This document shows, piece by piece, positions 46,383-55,421 of a stretch of 64,000 nucleotides of DNA. Under the pieces are notes generated by a model that did not search any database, was not told where the DNA came from, and saw only the letters and a list, made by a program, of their open reading frames with translations. Numbering within the stretch: the first letter of the stretch is position 1; every line of letters starts with the position of its first letter. Position numbers and translations under genes: made by a program. Source of the stretch: Halomonas sp. GD1P12 (GTDB taxonomy: Bacteria; Pseudomonadota; Gammaproteobacteria; Pseudomonadales; Halomonadaceae); the NCBI RefSeq assembly GCF_025725645.1, contig NZ_CP107007.1, forward strand, positions 2,356,001 through 2,420,000, in the 5' to 3' direction.

Positions 46383-49300
46383 ATGGACTACCAAACGATC
46401 GTCACTTCGCTTTATCAAACACTTCTGCTACGCCAACCCGATGAAGACGGGTTGAGTTATTGGGTCGAGCAGCTGGAGAACGGCACGCTCGATACCGGCG
46501 GTGTCGCGCAGAATTTTATGATGGGCAACGAATTCGATACCGCTATTCAGCCAATCGTCGATCTTTACCAAACGTACTTGCTACGCCCGGCCGATATCGA
46601 CGGCCTCGCTTACTGGGTCGAAATGCATCGCCAAGGGTTGAGCATCGACGACATTACAGCCAGCCTGCAAAGCTCGGCAGAGTTTGAAGCGATCGCCAAT
46701 CAGGAGTCGGCGGTCTGGTTGAACCAGGCCTACTCGGCCTTTTTAGGGCGCTCGCCGGATCCCGAAAGCACCGACTTTTGGCTTGCCCAGCTCGCCTCGG
46801 GCGTTTCAAGAGCGGACGTTGCGCAGACCTTGGCTCAAAGCTATGAAAGCCAGCAGTTAAAGTCTGTCCAAACGCTTTCTACCTTGAGCAACACCGGCGC
46901 CTCTAGCGCTGACTTCGAAGCAGTATTGGGCGATATCACTCGCCGTATCGAAGATGAAGCCACAACGCCCATCGAACAGCCTGACCAACCGGTCGAAGAG
47001 CCCGAAGCGCCGGTCGAAGAGCCTGATGAACCAATCGAGGAACCCGAGGAGCCGGTCGAGGAGCCTGAAGCACCGATCGAAGAACCCGATGAGCCTGTTG
47101 AAGAACCAGAAGAGCCCATCGAGGAGCCCGAGGAGCCGGTCGAAGAACCAGAAGAGCCCATCGAGGAGCCTGAGGAGCCTGTCGAAGAACCAGAAGAGCC
47201 GGTCGAGGAGCCCGAGGAGCCGATCGAAGAACCCGAGCAGACGCCACAGCCCGATTTTCAATTCGGCGAACGCTACTTCAAGGGCGCGTCCGACGCTTCC
47301 GCCGCCGTTGCCATTAGCGAGACGCTCATGCTGGTCGCCGACGATGAAGACCAGACGCTGCGCCTTTATGACCGCGAGGACGGCGGCGAGCCGGTCAAAT
47401 CCTTCGATCTCAACCAGGCACTGGGGCTAAGCGAGGGTCAGGAAGCGGACCTCGAAGCCGTGGCGACTCATGAAGGGGTTCAATACTGGCTGGGCTCGCA
47501 CCAGAGCGGTCAGCGCTCGATGGTGTTCGCAACAGAGGTCACCGGTAGCGGCGACGATCTCGAGATCAATGTGGTCGGTCAGTTCACGGATCTCAATGAG
47601 CAGCTCTTGAGCTGGGACAGAGGTAATGGCCATGGGCTTGGCGAAAGCGCGCTGAAGCTCGAGCTGGGTATCAACGTCGAAGGCGCGGTGTTCATCGACG
47701 ATGCGCTCTATCTTGGGCTGCGCGCGCCGCTGGATGATGGCTTTGCGCAGCTCATCCCGGTCGAAAACGCCGTCGATCTCGTGAACGGTTCGGCGCGTGA
47801 AGCCGACTTCGGCACCCCGCTTCGCCTGGACCTGGACGGCCGCGCGGTGCGTGCCATCGAGCCCGCCGGCGATCAGGGCTACCTGATTCTGGCCGGCCCT
47901 GAAGACGACAGTCTGGAAACGGGGTTTGGCCTCTATTTCTGGGACGGCGATCACGCGGTGCGTGAAATCGAAGGCGTCGATCTCAACACCATACCCCAAG
48001 CGATTGGCGCCAAGCCCGAATCGATTTTTGATATCGCGATCAGCGATGACGGCGTATCGGCAAGCGTGCTGTTCGATAGCGGCACCGTGGACTGGTTCGA
48101 GGACGGCCGCGAATCCAAGGATCTACCGGACGCTCAGCAGCAGTTCATCGGTCTCGACATCGCTTTTGAGGCGCTGCCGGACACAACTCCTCGCCCCGGC
48201 GATATCGCTGTGATCGCGGTCAGCGGCAGCGACAAGGAGTTCCAGTTCGTGGCGCTCAAGGGCATCTCGGAAGGCGCCGAGATCACTTTCACCGACTCCG
48301 GCTGGCAGGAAGACGGCTTTCGCGCCAACGAAGGCGCCGTGAAATGGACCGCTCCGGAAGGCGGCGTAGCGCCGGGCACGGTAATCTCTTCGGTCAACAA
48401 CGCCGATCAGTTTATCAATGCCAATAGCCCCGCCGTGGGCAATAACGGCTTTAACCTATCGACCGGTGGTGATCAAGTCATCGCTTTCGTCGGCGAGGAT
48501 ACTGCCCCATCGTTTATCTACGCGGTACAAACCAATAGTGGAGAGTGGCAAGCGACGGCGTCGAGCTCCAACGATTCAGCCCTGCCGCCGGGGCTTGAGG
48601 AAGGATTGACGGCGGTTGCGGTAGGTAGCGCCAAAAATGCTGCATTCACCGGTGAAGGTTATGGCACCGTCGATGCACTGTTAAGCGTCATCGCTAACCC
48701 CGATAACTGGGAATTCGCCAGTAGCGCCATGCCCGACGGGCTGACCCAGGCTTTTCGCATCGGCACCATGGAGGCGCCCTACGTTCCGGGCGAGGCCGAT
48801 ATCGGGCTTGCGATCACCGAAATCTGGCCCGGCCAGTCTGGCTCGGACATCACCGAAGACTGGTTCGAGATTACCAACCGCTCCGATGAGACGCTGGATT
48901 TCACCAGCTCGCCGCTTTACTACGACGACGATAGCGCCTCGCCTCAGGATGCCGTGCGCATCGAAGGGCTGACCACGCTCGCCCCGGGCGAATCTGCCAT
49001 CGTCATCGTTGACGGTGGTGTCGACGCGGTTGGCGAGTTCCGTGCCGCCTGGAGCAACCTGAGCGGTATCGAGTCGCTCAAGATCGGTTTCGCCGATGAC
49101 GCCGCAGGCCTTGGCAGCGGTGGCGATGCGGTTACGCTTTGGCAGGGCGACCCGTTGGTGGACGGTAACCGCATCGGGTTCGAAGCCTATCCGGATACCT
49201 CTGACCACGACGCGGCGTCTTGGAACGTGGACCGTCAGGCCTTTACGCAGCCGGATGAAGAAGGCGCGCTCGCCTCCAGCGCATTAGGAGGTGACGGCAG

Positions 49301-51134
49301 CGATGTGCCCGCCCTCGCCTCGCCGGGCGTGGCGGTCGAGCCCGAGGTCGCGCTGACCCTGATCTCGACGGTACAAGGCGAAGGCGGCACCAGCGCGCTG
49401 GATGGCGAAAGCGTTACGCTGGAAGCGATCGTCACCATGGTGACACCCGGTCTTGACGGCTTCTTCCTTCAGGAAGAAGACGCAGACAACGACGATAACC
49501 CGAATACCTCGGAGGGTATCTTCGTCTACGCCGGTAGCGGCAGTGCCGAGTGGCTGGCCACGCTTTCGGCCGGCGATCAAATTCGTATCGGTGGCACGGT
49601 GTCGGAGTATTACGATAAAACCCAGCTGACCGCCGAGCGTTCGAGCCTGAAGATTCTCCAACACGATCAGCCGCTGCCGCAAAGCAAGGTCATCAAGCTG
49701 CCGTTCGCCAACAAGCAAGGCTTGGAAGCGTTTGAAGGCATGCGAGTTGCCATCGAAGCGATGGACGGCCAGCCGCTGGTCGTCACCGAGCTTTACGAAC
49801 TGGGTCGTTATGGCGAGGTAACGCTTTCCGCAGGTGGGCGCCTGGAGCAGTTCACCGAGGTCAATGCGCCGAGTGTCGAGGGCTACCAGGCGTGGCTTGA
49901 AGACGCCGAGGCGCGCACCATCAAGCTCGATGACGCCAACTCGTCCCAGAATCCGGACCCGATCATTCATGGGCGTGGCGGAGAAGAGCTTTCCGCCTCC
50001 AACCCGCTGCGTGGGGGCGATACGCTCGAGACGCTGGACGGGGTGCTGGACTTCAACTTTGGCGAGTGGAAAGTTCAAAATGTCGAAGGCCTGGACTTCC
50101 AGGGTTCTGATCGCCCGACCGCGCCGGACGTTGAGGCTCTGGGCGATGCGACCATCAAGGTAGCCTCGTTCAACGTACTCAACTACTTCAATACGCTGGG
50201 CGATAGCGGCCAACCCACACGCACGCTGGATGGCACTACGCATTCACCGCGTGGCGCTGACAACGCCGAAGAGTTCGCCCGCCAGGAAGCCAAGATCGTC
50301 GAAGCCATCAATACCAGCGGCGCTGATGTGCTGGGACTGATGGAGATCGAGAACAACGGTTATGGCGAGGACAGCGCGCTGGCAAGCCTGGTCAACGCGC
50401 TCAATGCCGACATCGCCGCCAAAGGCATCGAAGGGATCACCTGGGCGTACAGCATTCCGCGTGACGGCGACGGTAATATCGTCAGCGCCGGCGATGATGC
50501 CATCACCGTGGGCGTCATTTATAACAGCCAAGCGGTCACCCCCGAAGGCGCCGCCGCGACCACGACCGAGGGCGCGTTTGGTTATGGCAACCGCCCGCCG
50601 GTGATGCAGACGTTCAGCGATGAAAACGGTGAACAGTTCTCGGTGGTGGTGAACCACTTCAAATCCAAGGGCAGCGTGATCAACGGCGAGGACGCCATTG
50701 GCGACGGCCAGGGCAACAACAACCCGACGCGGGTCGAGGCGGCGAAGGAGCTCATGGCGTGGCTTGAAACCAACCCCACCGGCAGCAGCGATCAGGACGT
50801 GCTGATTCTGGGCGACTTGAACGCTTATGCGATGGAAGATCCCATCATGGTGCTGGTCGAGGGCGGGTTCGAGCTGCTCGACGATGACTACAGCTACGTG
50901 TTCGATGGTTTCTGGGGCTCGCTCGATCACGCTCTGGCAAGCGAATCTCTCGCCGGCCAGGTCACGGGCACCACTACCTGGCACATCAACGCGGATGAAG
51001 CGAGTGCACTGGATTACAACACCGATTTCACCAGCGAGCGCCAGGATGAAAACCTGTACGCGCCGGATGCGTTTAGAAGCTCCGACCACGACCCCATTTT
51101 GGTCGGCCTGAATCTGGGCGGCGGCGAGTTCTAA
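46383..51134 (+). CDS. giant extracellular nuclease, ExeM/NucH-like, with N-terminal DUF4214
   Basis: A 1583-residue acidic protein with no signal peptide. Residues about 1-165 are DUF4214 repeats (LYQTLLLRQPDEDGLSYWVE, LYQTYLLRPADIDGLAYWVE). A Glu/Pro linker of 13 heptads (196-286) follows, then a DUF3616-like beta-propeller (about 290-600), a beta domain, a lamin-tail-like domain (about 810-910), an OB-fold (about 1000-1100) and an endonuclease/exonuclease/phosphatase domain (from about 1258: VASFNVLNYF, LGLMEIENNGYG, VVNHFKSKGS, ILGDLNAYAMEDP, SSDHDPILVGL). The catalytic set looks complete. It probably degrades extracellular DNA, in concert with the divergent phosphatase. The secretion-linked DUF4214 is N-terminal, unusual for type I substrates. 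Confidence 0.87.
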   Translation: MDYQTIVTSLYQTLLLRQPDEDGLSYWVEQLENGTLDTGGVAQNFMMGNEFDTAIQPIVDLYQTYLLRPADIDGLAYWVEMHRQGLSIDDITASLQSSAEFEAIANQESAVWLNQAYSAFLGRSPDPESTDFWLAQLASGVSRADVAQTLAQSYESQQLKSVQTLSTLSNTGASSADFEAVLGDITRRIEDEATTPIEQPDQPVEEPEAPVEEPDEPIEEPEEPVEEPEAPIEEPDEPVEEPEEPIEEPEEPVEEPEEPIEEPEEPVEEPEEPVEEPEEPIEEPEQTPQPDFQFGERYFKGASDASAAVAISETLMLVADDEDQTLRLYDREDGGEPVKSFDLNQALGLSEGQEADLEAVATHEGVQYWLGSHQSGQRSMVFATEVTGSGDDLEINVVGQFTDLNEQLLSWDRGNGHGLGESALKLELGINVEGAVFIDDALYLGLRAPLDDGFAQLIPVENAVDLVNGSAREADFGTPLRLDLDGRAVRAIEPAGDQGYLILAGPEDDSLETGFGLYFWDGDHAVREIEGVDLNTIPQAIGAKPESIFDIAISDDGVSASVLFDSGTVDWFEDGRESKDLPDAQQQFIGLDIAFEALPDTTPRPGDIAVIAVSGSDKEFQFVALKGISEGAEITFTDSGWQEDGFRANEGAVKWTAPEGGVAPGTVISSVNNADQFINANSPAVGNNGFNLSTGGDQVIAFVGEDTAPSFIYAVQTNSGEWQATASSSNDSALPPGLEEGLTAVAVGSAKNAAFTGEGYGTVDALLSVIANPDNWEFASSAMPDGLTQAFRIGTMEAPYVPGEADIGLAITEIWPGQSGSDITEDWFEITNRSDETLDFTSSPLYYDDDSASPQDAVRIEGLTTLAPGESAIVIVDGGVDAVGEFRAAWSNLSGIESLKIGFADDAAGLGSGGDAVTLWQGDPLVDGNRIGFEAYPDTSDHDAASWNVDRQAFTQPDEEGALASSALGGDGSDVPALASPGVAVEPEVALTLISTVQGEGGTSALDGESVTLEAIVTMVTPGLDGFFLQEEDADNDDNPNTSEGIFVYAGSGSAEWLATLSAGDQIRIGGTVSEYYDKTQLTAERSSLKILQHDQPLPQSKVIKLPFANKQGLEAFEGMRVAIEAMDGQPLVVTELYELGRYGEVTLSAGGRLEQFTEVNAPSVEGYQAWLEDAEARTIKLDDANSSQNPDPIIHGRGGEELSASNPLRGGDTLETLDGVLDFNFGEWKVQNVEGLDFQGSDRPTAPDVEALGDATIKVASFNVLNYFNTLGDSGQPTRTLDGTTHSPRGADNAEEFARQEAKIVEAINTSGADVLGLMEIENNGYGEDSALASLVNALNADIAAKGIEGITWAYSIPRDGDGNIVSAGDDAITVGVIYNSQAVTPEGAAATTTEGAFGYGNRPPVMQTFSDENGEQFSVVVNHFKSKGSVINGEDAIGDGQGNNNPTRVEAAKELMAWLETNPTGSSDQDVLILGDLNAYAMEDPIMVLVEGGFELLDDDYSYVFDGFWGSLDHALASESLAGQVTGTTTWHINADEASALDYNTDFTSERQDENLYAPDAFRSSDHDPILVGLNLGGGEF
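46968..47240 (+). repeat. 13 tandem 21-base repeats encoding P-[VI]-E-E-P-[ED]-[EAQ] heptads
   Basis: Exactly 273 bases, 13 heptads from PIEQPDQ to PIEEPEQ, encoding an extended acidic Pro/Glu linker between DUF4214 and the propeller domain. The central units are nearly identical at DNA level, so copy number may vary between strains. Confidence 0.95.
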
Positions 51135-51155
51135 CCCCTCATTGACTCCACCATT

Positions 51156-51183
51156 AGCCCCCGCACCCGCGGGGGCTTTTTCG
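51156..51183 (+). terminator. rho-independent terminator of the nuclease gene
   Basis: AGCCCCCGC (51156-51164) pairs with GCGGGGGCT (51169-51177) around ACCC, followed by TTTTTC. It lies 22 bases after the nuclease stop. Confidence 0.92.
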
Positions 51184-51273
51184 TGGGTATCCTCTAGCGG
51201 TAACCGGTCAAGGTAATGCTAAACTCGCTCGCACACGCAAGGCACCATCCTCTACCTTCCCGGGAGTCCTACA

Positions 51274-52704
51274 TTGACCACGCGCCCCCTCACATCGGAC
51301 ATCATCGCGCAAAGCGGCATTGGCTTCGGTACGAGCGGCGCCCGGGGGCCAGCCGAGCAGTTCACCGATGACGTCTGTGCCGCGTTTACGACGGCCTTCG
51401 TTTTCGCCATGCGCCAGTCGTTCACGTTCGAGCGTATCGCCATCGGCATGGACCGCCGACCCAGTAGCCCGGCCATGGCCGCCGCCTGTACGAGTGCGGC
51501 CAGGGCAATGGGCCTTGGCGTCGACGACTACGGCATACTGCCAACCCCGGCGTTGGCGCTGCAGGCGATGAAACACGGCGTGCCTTGCCTCATGATTTCC
51601 GGCAGCCATATTCCGTTTGATCGCAACGGCATCAAGTTCTATCGCCCGGACGGCGAAATCACCAAGGCCGACGAGGCCGCTATTTTATCGGCGAAGGCTG
51701 AACTGCCCTTTTTTTCGGCGCCTGCCCGCGAAGCGTTTTCTGACGCGGCGAACGAAGCCTACGCCGAGCGCTATACCCGCTGGTTCGTCGATCAGCCGCT
51801 CAAGGGGTGGCGGGTGGGGCTTTATCAACACTCCGCTGCCGGGCGCGATTTGAGCGCCTATATTCTCGATGCCCTGGGCGCCGATGTGGTCGTACTGGGT
51901 CGCACCGATGCGTTCGTGCCGGTCGATACCGAAGCCGTCAGTGCCGATGACCAGGCCAGGGGGCGCGCCTGGACGCAGCGGCACGGCCTCAACGCGCTGC
52001 TATCCACCGACGGTGACGCCGACCGCCCGCTTTTGGGCGATGAAACCGGCACCTGGCTTCGAGGCGATATCGTGGGGCTTTTGTGCGCAAGAGCGTTGGG
52101 TATCGAGGCGCTGGCGGTACCGATCAGTTGCAATACCGCCATCGAGGCGTGTGGGGCGTTCAAAAAAGTGGTGCGCACGCGCATTGGCTCGCCGTTTGTG
52201 CTCGAAGGCATGGCATCGCTTTCGAGCACGTTTTCAAGCGTTGCCGGGTTCGAGGCCAACGGCGGCTTTTTGCTTCACACCCCGCTGCAAAAAGAGGGCC
52301 GCACGCTGGCCGCCCTATCCACTCGCGACGCGCTGCTACCGGCGCTTACGCTGATGGTGGAAGCCGCCCGGAAAGGCCAAACACTGTCGGCGCTCAATAA
52401 AGCGCTACCCGAGCGCTATACCGCCAGCGACCGGCTCAAGGCGTTTCCCGTGGAAAAAAGCCGGGCGCTATTGGAGCAGTGGTCTGACTCGCCGCAAAAG
52501 CTTCAAAGCGCGCTCGGGCTTATAGAGGACATTGCCGCTATAGATACGACCGATGGCTTGAGGGTGACGTTTACAAACGACGAGATCGTCCATTTGCGCC
52601 CTTCCGGCAACGCACCGGAGCTTCGCTGCTACGGTGAGGCGGGCTCGGCCGCCCGGGCCGAGCAGTTGGTTCAGCAGAGTTTAAAAGCGCTGGGCACGCT
52701 GTAG
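51274..52704 (+). CDS. phosphomannomutase/phosphoglucomutase family
   Basis: A 476-residue alpha-D-phosphohexomutase. FGTSGARGPAEQF (about 18) is the N-terminal substrate loop. SGSHIPFDRNGIKFYRPDGE (about 109) carries the phosphoserine, STDGDADRPLL (about 245) the metal-binding loop, FEANGGFLL (about 327) the sugar-specificity loop, and LRPSGNAPELRCYGE (about 442) the phosphate-binding loop. It should interconvert mannose-6-P and mannose-1-P (or glucose phosphates) and so feed ManC and Ugd/RmlA. The start is TTG with GGGAG seven bases upstream; no ATG fits. Confidence 0.88.
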   Translation: MTTRPLTSDIIAQSGIGFGTSGARGPAEQFTDDVCAAFTTAFVFAMRQSFTFERIAIGMDRRPSSPAMAAACTSAARAMGLGVDDYGILPTPALALQAMKHGVPCLMISGSHIPFDRNGIKFYRPDGEITKADEAAILSAKAELPFFSAPAREAFSDAANEAYAERYTRWFVDQPLKGWRVGLYQHSAAGRDLSAYILDALGADVVVLGRTDAFVPVDTEAVSADDQARGRAWTQRHGLNALLSTDGDADRPLLGDETGTWLRGDIVGLLCARALGIEALAVPISCNTAIEACGAFKKVVRTRIGSPFVLEGMASLSSTFSSVAGFEANGGFLLHTPLQKEGRTLAALSTRDALLPALTLMVEAARKGQTLSALNKALPERYTASDRLKAFPVEKSRALLEQWSDSPQKLQSALGLIEDIAAIDTTDGLRVTFTNDEIVHLRPSGNAPELRCYGEAGSAARAEQLVQQSLKALGTL

Positions 52705-52778
52705 CGCTCATTAATGGCTTTGCAAGAAACGGCTGTTAAAGTAGCCCCTACCATGGGCAGGGTTCGGGGAGTTTGGGT

Positions 52779-53948
52779 ATGAAAATCGCGGTGGCGGGAA
52801 CGGGGTATGTCGGGCTATCCAACGCGATGCTGTTGGCTCAGCATCACGCTGTCACGGCGCTCGATATTCGACCCGATAAAGTCGAGCTGTTGAACCAGCG
52901 CATCTCCCCGATCGAGGACGCTGATATTACGGCGTTTCTCGCCCGCGATGACCTTCAGTTCAGCGCGACACTGGCGCCGGAAGTCGCCTATCAAGACGCC
53001 GACTATGTCATTATCGCCACGCCGACCGACTATGACCCTCACACCAACACCTTCGATACGACGAGCGTCGAGTCCGTGATTCGACAGGTGATCAAGATCA
53101 ACCCGCACGCGGTGATGGTGATCAAATCGACGGTTCCCGTGGGCTATACCGCCAACGCGCGCGAACGTTTCAACACCGACAACCTGATTTTTTCACCGGA
53201 ATTTCTGCGTGAAGGCAAGGCGCTTTACGACAACCTTCACCCCTCGCGCATCGTGGTCGGTGAGCGCACCCCCCGCGCCCACGCGTTTGCCGAGCTGCTA
53301 TCGCAAGGGGCCATCAAGCGGGATATTCCCACGCTTTTCACCAACAGCACCGAAGCCGAAGCGATCAAGCTCTTCGCCAATACCTACCTGGCCATGCGCG
53401 TTGCCTATTTCAACGAGCTGGATACCTACGCCGAAACCCACGAGCTCGACACGCGCCAAATCATCGAGGGTGTGGGGCTGGACCCGCGTATCGGCAAGCA
53501 CTACAACAACCCGAGTTTCGGCTACGGCGGCTACTGCCTGCCCAAGGATACCCAGCAGCTGCTGGCGAACTATCAAAACGTGCCCAGCAACATGATGCAG
53601 GCGATCGTGGATGCCAACCGTACCCGCAAGGACTTCATCGCCGAGTGCATCTTCAAGCGAAAGCCCCAGGTCGTGGGCATCTACCGGCTGATCATGAAAG
53701 CCGGCTCCGACAACTTTCGCGCCAGCGCCATGCAGGGTGTGATGAAGCGGATCAAGGCCCGAGGCATCAAGGTGGTGGTGTACGAGCCGATTCTGGAGGA
53801 AAGCGCCTTTTTCAACTCGGCGGTCATTCGCGACCTGGCGGCCTTTAAATCGCTGTGCGATGTGGTGGTCGCCAACCGCATGACCGAGGAGCTGCGCGAC
53901 ATCGAAGAGAAGGTGTTTACGCGCGACCTTTTCGGCAGCGATTCATGA
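52779..53948 (+). CDS. ugd: UDP-glucose 6-dehydrogenase
   Basis: Oxidises UDP-glucose to UDP-glucuronate with two NAD. The 389 residues match the short E. coli-type enzyme. [20 protein letters not shown] is the NAD fold, [20 protein letters not shown] (about 130-149) the substrate loop, and [12 protein letters not shown] (about 250) carries the catalytic Cys. [19 protein letters not shown] (about 306) is typical of this group. ATG at 52779 chosen over an upstream TTG; GGGGAG lies eight bases upstream. It probably shares transcription with the mutase gene 74 bases upstream. Confidence 0.93.
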   Translation: MKIAVAGTGYVGLSNAMLLAQHHAVTALDIRPDKVELLNQRISPIEDADITAFLARDDLQFSATLAPEVAYQDADYVIIATPTDYDPHTNTFDTTSVESVIRQVIKINPHAVMVIKSTVPVGYTANARERFNTDNLIFSPEFLREGKALYDNLHPSRIVVGERTPRAHAFAELLSQGAIKRDIPTLFTNSTEAEAIKLFANTYLAMRVAYFNELDTYAETHELDTRQIIEGVGLDPRIGKHYNNPSFGYGGYCLPKDTQQLLANYQNVPSNMMQAIVDANRTRKDFIAECIFKRKPQVVGIYRLIMKAGSDNFRASAMQGVMKRIKARGIKVVVYEPILEESAFFNSAVIRDLAAFKSLCDVVVANRMTEELRDIEEKVFTRDLFGSDS

Positions 53949-53984
53949 ACGCTTCCTTCCTGTAGGTCTTTTACACTTCACAAC

Positions 53985-54008
53985 AAAATGGGCGCCCGAA
54001 GGCGCCCA
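53985..54008 (-). terminator. rho-independent terminator of glyA, possibly bidirectional
   Basis: TGGGCGCC (53989-53996) pairs with GGCGCCCA (54001-54008) around CGAA, a stable tetraloop-type hairpin. On the minus strand it runs into TTTTG. It sits between the convergent ends of ugd and glyA. Confidence 0.85.
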
Positions 54009-54037
54009 CTGTTTGACCGGTCTGGTGTTGCAGGCGC

Positions 54038-55303
54038 TTATTTATAAACCGGAAGCTTCGCGCAGACCTTCGCCACTTTCCCGGCGATCTCTTGCTCGAC
54101 GGCGGTAGTGTCGTCGCCGCTAGCGAGCACGTCGAGCAGATCACAGATCCAGCCGGCAAGCTCGGTGCACTCCTCTTCGCCGAAGCCGCGGGTAGTCACC
54201 GCGGGAGTGCCGATGCGCAGGCCCGAGGTAACGAACGGGCTTTGCGGGTCGTTGGGCACGGCGTTCTTGTTGACGGTAATGTGCGCGCGGCCCAGCGCGG
54301 CGTCGGCATCCTTGCCGGTCACGCCCTGCTTGACCAGCGAGAGCAGGAACAGGTGATCTTCGGTGCCGCCGGAGACGATATCGAAGCCACGGTCGATGAA
54401 CACCTTGGCCATGGCCTGGGCGTTCTTGACCACCTGCTGCTGGTAGGTCTTGAACTCCGGCGCCATCGCTTCCTTGAAGCAGATCGCCTTGGCGGCGATG
54501 ACGTGCATGAGCGGGCCACCCTGACCGCCGGGGAAGACGGCGGACTGCAGCTTCTTCTCGATCTCGGCGTCGTTTTCAGCGGATAGAATCACGCCGCTGC
54601 GCGGGCCGCGCAGGGTCTTGTGCGTGGTGGACGTCACCACGTGGGCGTGGGGCAGCGGGCTTGGGTAGACGCCCGCGGCGACCAGGCCAGCCACATGGGC
54701 CATATCGACCAGCAAATAGGCGCCCACTTCGTCGGCGATTTCACGGAATTTCGCCCAGTCGATGATCTGCGAGTAGGCGGAGAAACCGGCGATGATCATT
54801 TTCGGCTGGTGCTCACGGGCAAGCTCGGCGACCTGATCATAGTCGATCAGGCCTTGGTCGTTCAGGCCGTACTGAACGGCGTTGTAGTGCTTGCCGGAGA
54901 AGCTGGGCTTGGCGCCGTGGGTCAGGTGGCCCCCGGCATCCAGGCTCATGCCGAGGATGGTGTCGCCGGGGGTGACCAGCGCCTGAAAGACGGCGCTGTT
55001 GGCCTGGGAGCCGGAGTGAGGCTGTACGTTAACGTAGGTGGCGCCGAACAGCTCCTTGGCGTAGTCGATCGCCATGTTTTCCGCGATATCCACGAACTCG
55101 CAGCCGCCGTAGTAGCGCTTGCCCGGGTAGCCTTCCGCGTACTTGTTGGTCAACTGGCTGCCCTGGGCCTCGAGCACGCGCGGGCTGGCGTAATTTTCGG
55201 AGGCGATCAGTTCGATGTGATCTTCCTGACGCGCCACTTCCTTTTGCATGGCATCAAATAGCGCATCATCGAATCCGGCAATGGTCATATCGCGGCTGAA
55301 CAT
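54038..55303 (-). CDS. glyA: serine hydroxymethyltransferase
   Basis: Interconverts serine and glycine with tetrahydrofolate, supplying one-carbon units. The 421 residues match the family. [20 protein letters not shown] (about 30-49), [18 protein letters not shown] (about 55-72), [11 protein letters not shown] (about 93) and the PLP-lysine segment [16 protein letters not shown] (about 220-235) are all intact. GAGGT lies seven bases upstream of the ATG. Core housekeeping gene, codon use like the chromosome. Confidence 0.98.
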   Translation of the reverse strand: MFSRDMTIAGFDDALFDAMQKEVARQEDHIELIASENYASPRVLEAQGSQLTNKYAEGYPGKRYYGGCEFVDIAENMAIDYAKELFGATYVNVQPHSGSQANSAVFQALVTPGDTILGMSLDAGGHLTHGAKPSFSGKHYNAVQYGLNDQGLIDYDQVAELAREHQPKMIIAGFSAYSQIIDWAKFREIADEVGAYLLVDMAHVAGLVAAGVYPSPLPHAHVVTSTTHKTLRGPRSGVILSAENDAEIEKKLQSAVFPGGQGGPLMHVIAAKAICFKEAMAPEFKTYQQQVVKNAQAMAKVFIDRGFDIVSGGTEDHLFLLSLVKQGVTGKDADAALGRAHITVNKNAVPNDPQSPFVTSGLRIGTPAVTTRGFGEEECTELAGWICDLLDVLASGDDTTAVEQEIAGKVAKVCAKLPVYK

Positions 55304-55380
55304 GGGGCAAACCTCGTAGGCTAGGGCATCGAAAAAAGCAAGGCGGCCATGATACCTCAGCCGGAGGCGACTTTCATCGC

Positions 55381-55409
55381 ATCCGGCTCAGCCGCACCAT
55401 GAGCCGGAT
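55381..55409. repeat. hairpin between ybbP and glyA
   Basis: ATCCGGCTCA (55381-55390) and TGAGCCGGAT (55400-55409) form a perfect 10-base inverted repeat around nine bases. No T tract on either side; a processing or weak termination element after ybbP is likely. Confidence 0.6.
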
Positions 55410-55421
55410 TCATCAAGCGTG

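Noticed and set aside
46936..47261. Frames on both strands across the Glu/Pro repeat
   Set aside because: Periodic DNA keeps several frames open; only the nuclease frame continues into real domains.
46383..51134. Reading the nuclease as a cell-wall-anchored (Gram-positive type) protein because of its Pro/Glu stalk
   Set aside because: No LPXTG motif or signal peptide, and the genomic context is clearly Gram-negative.
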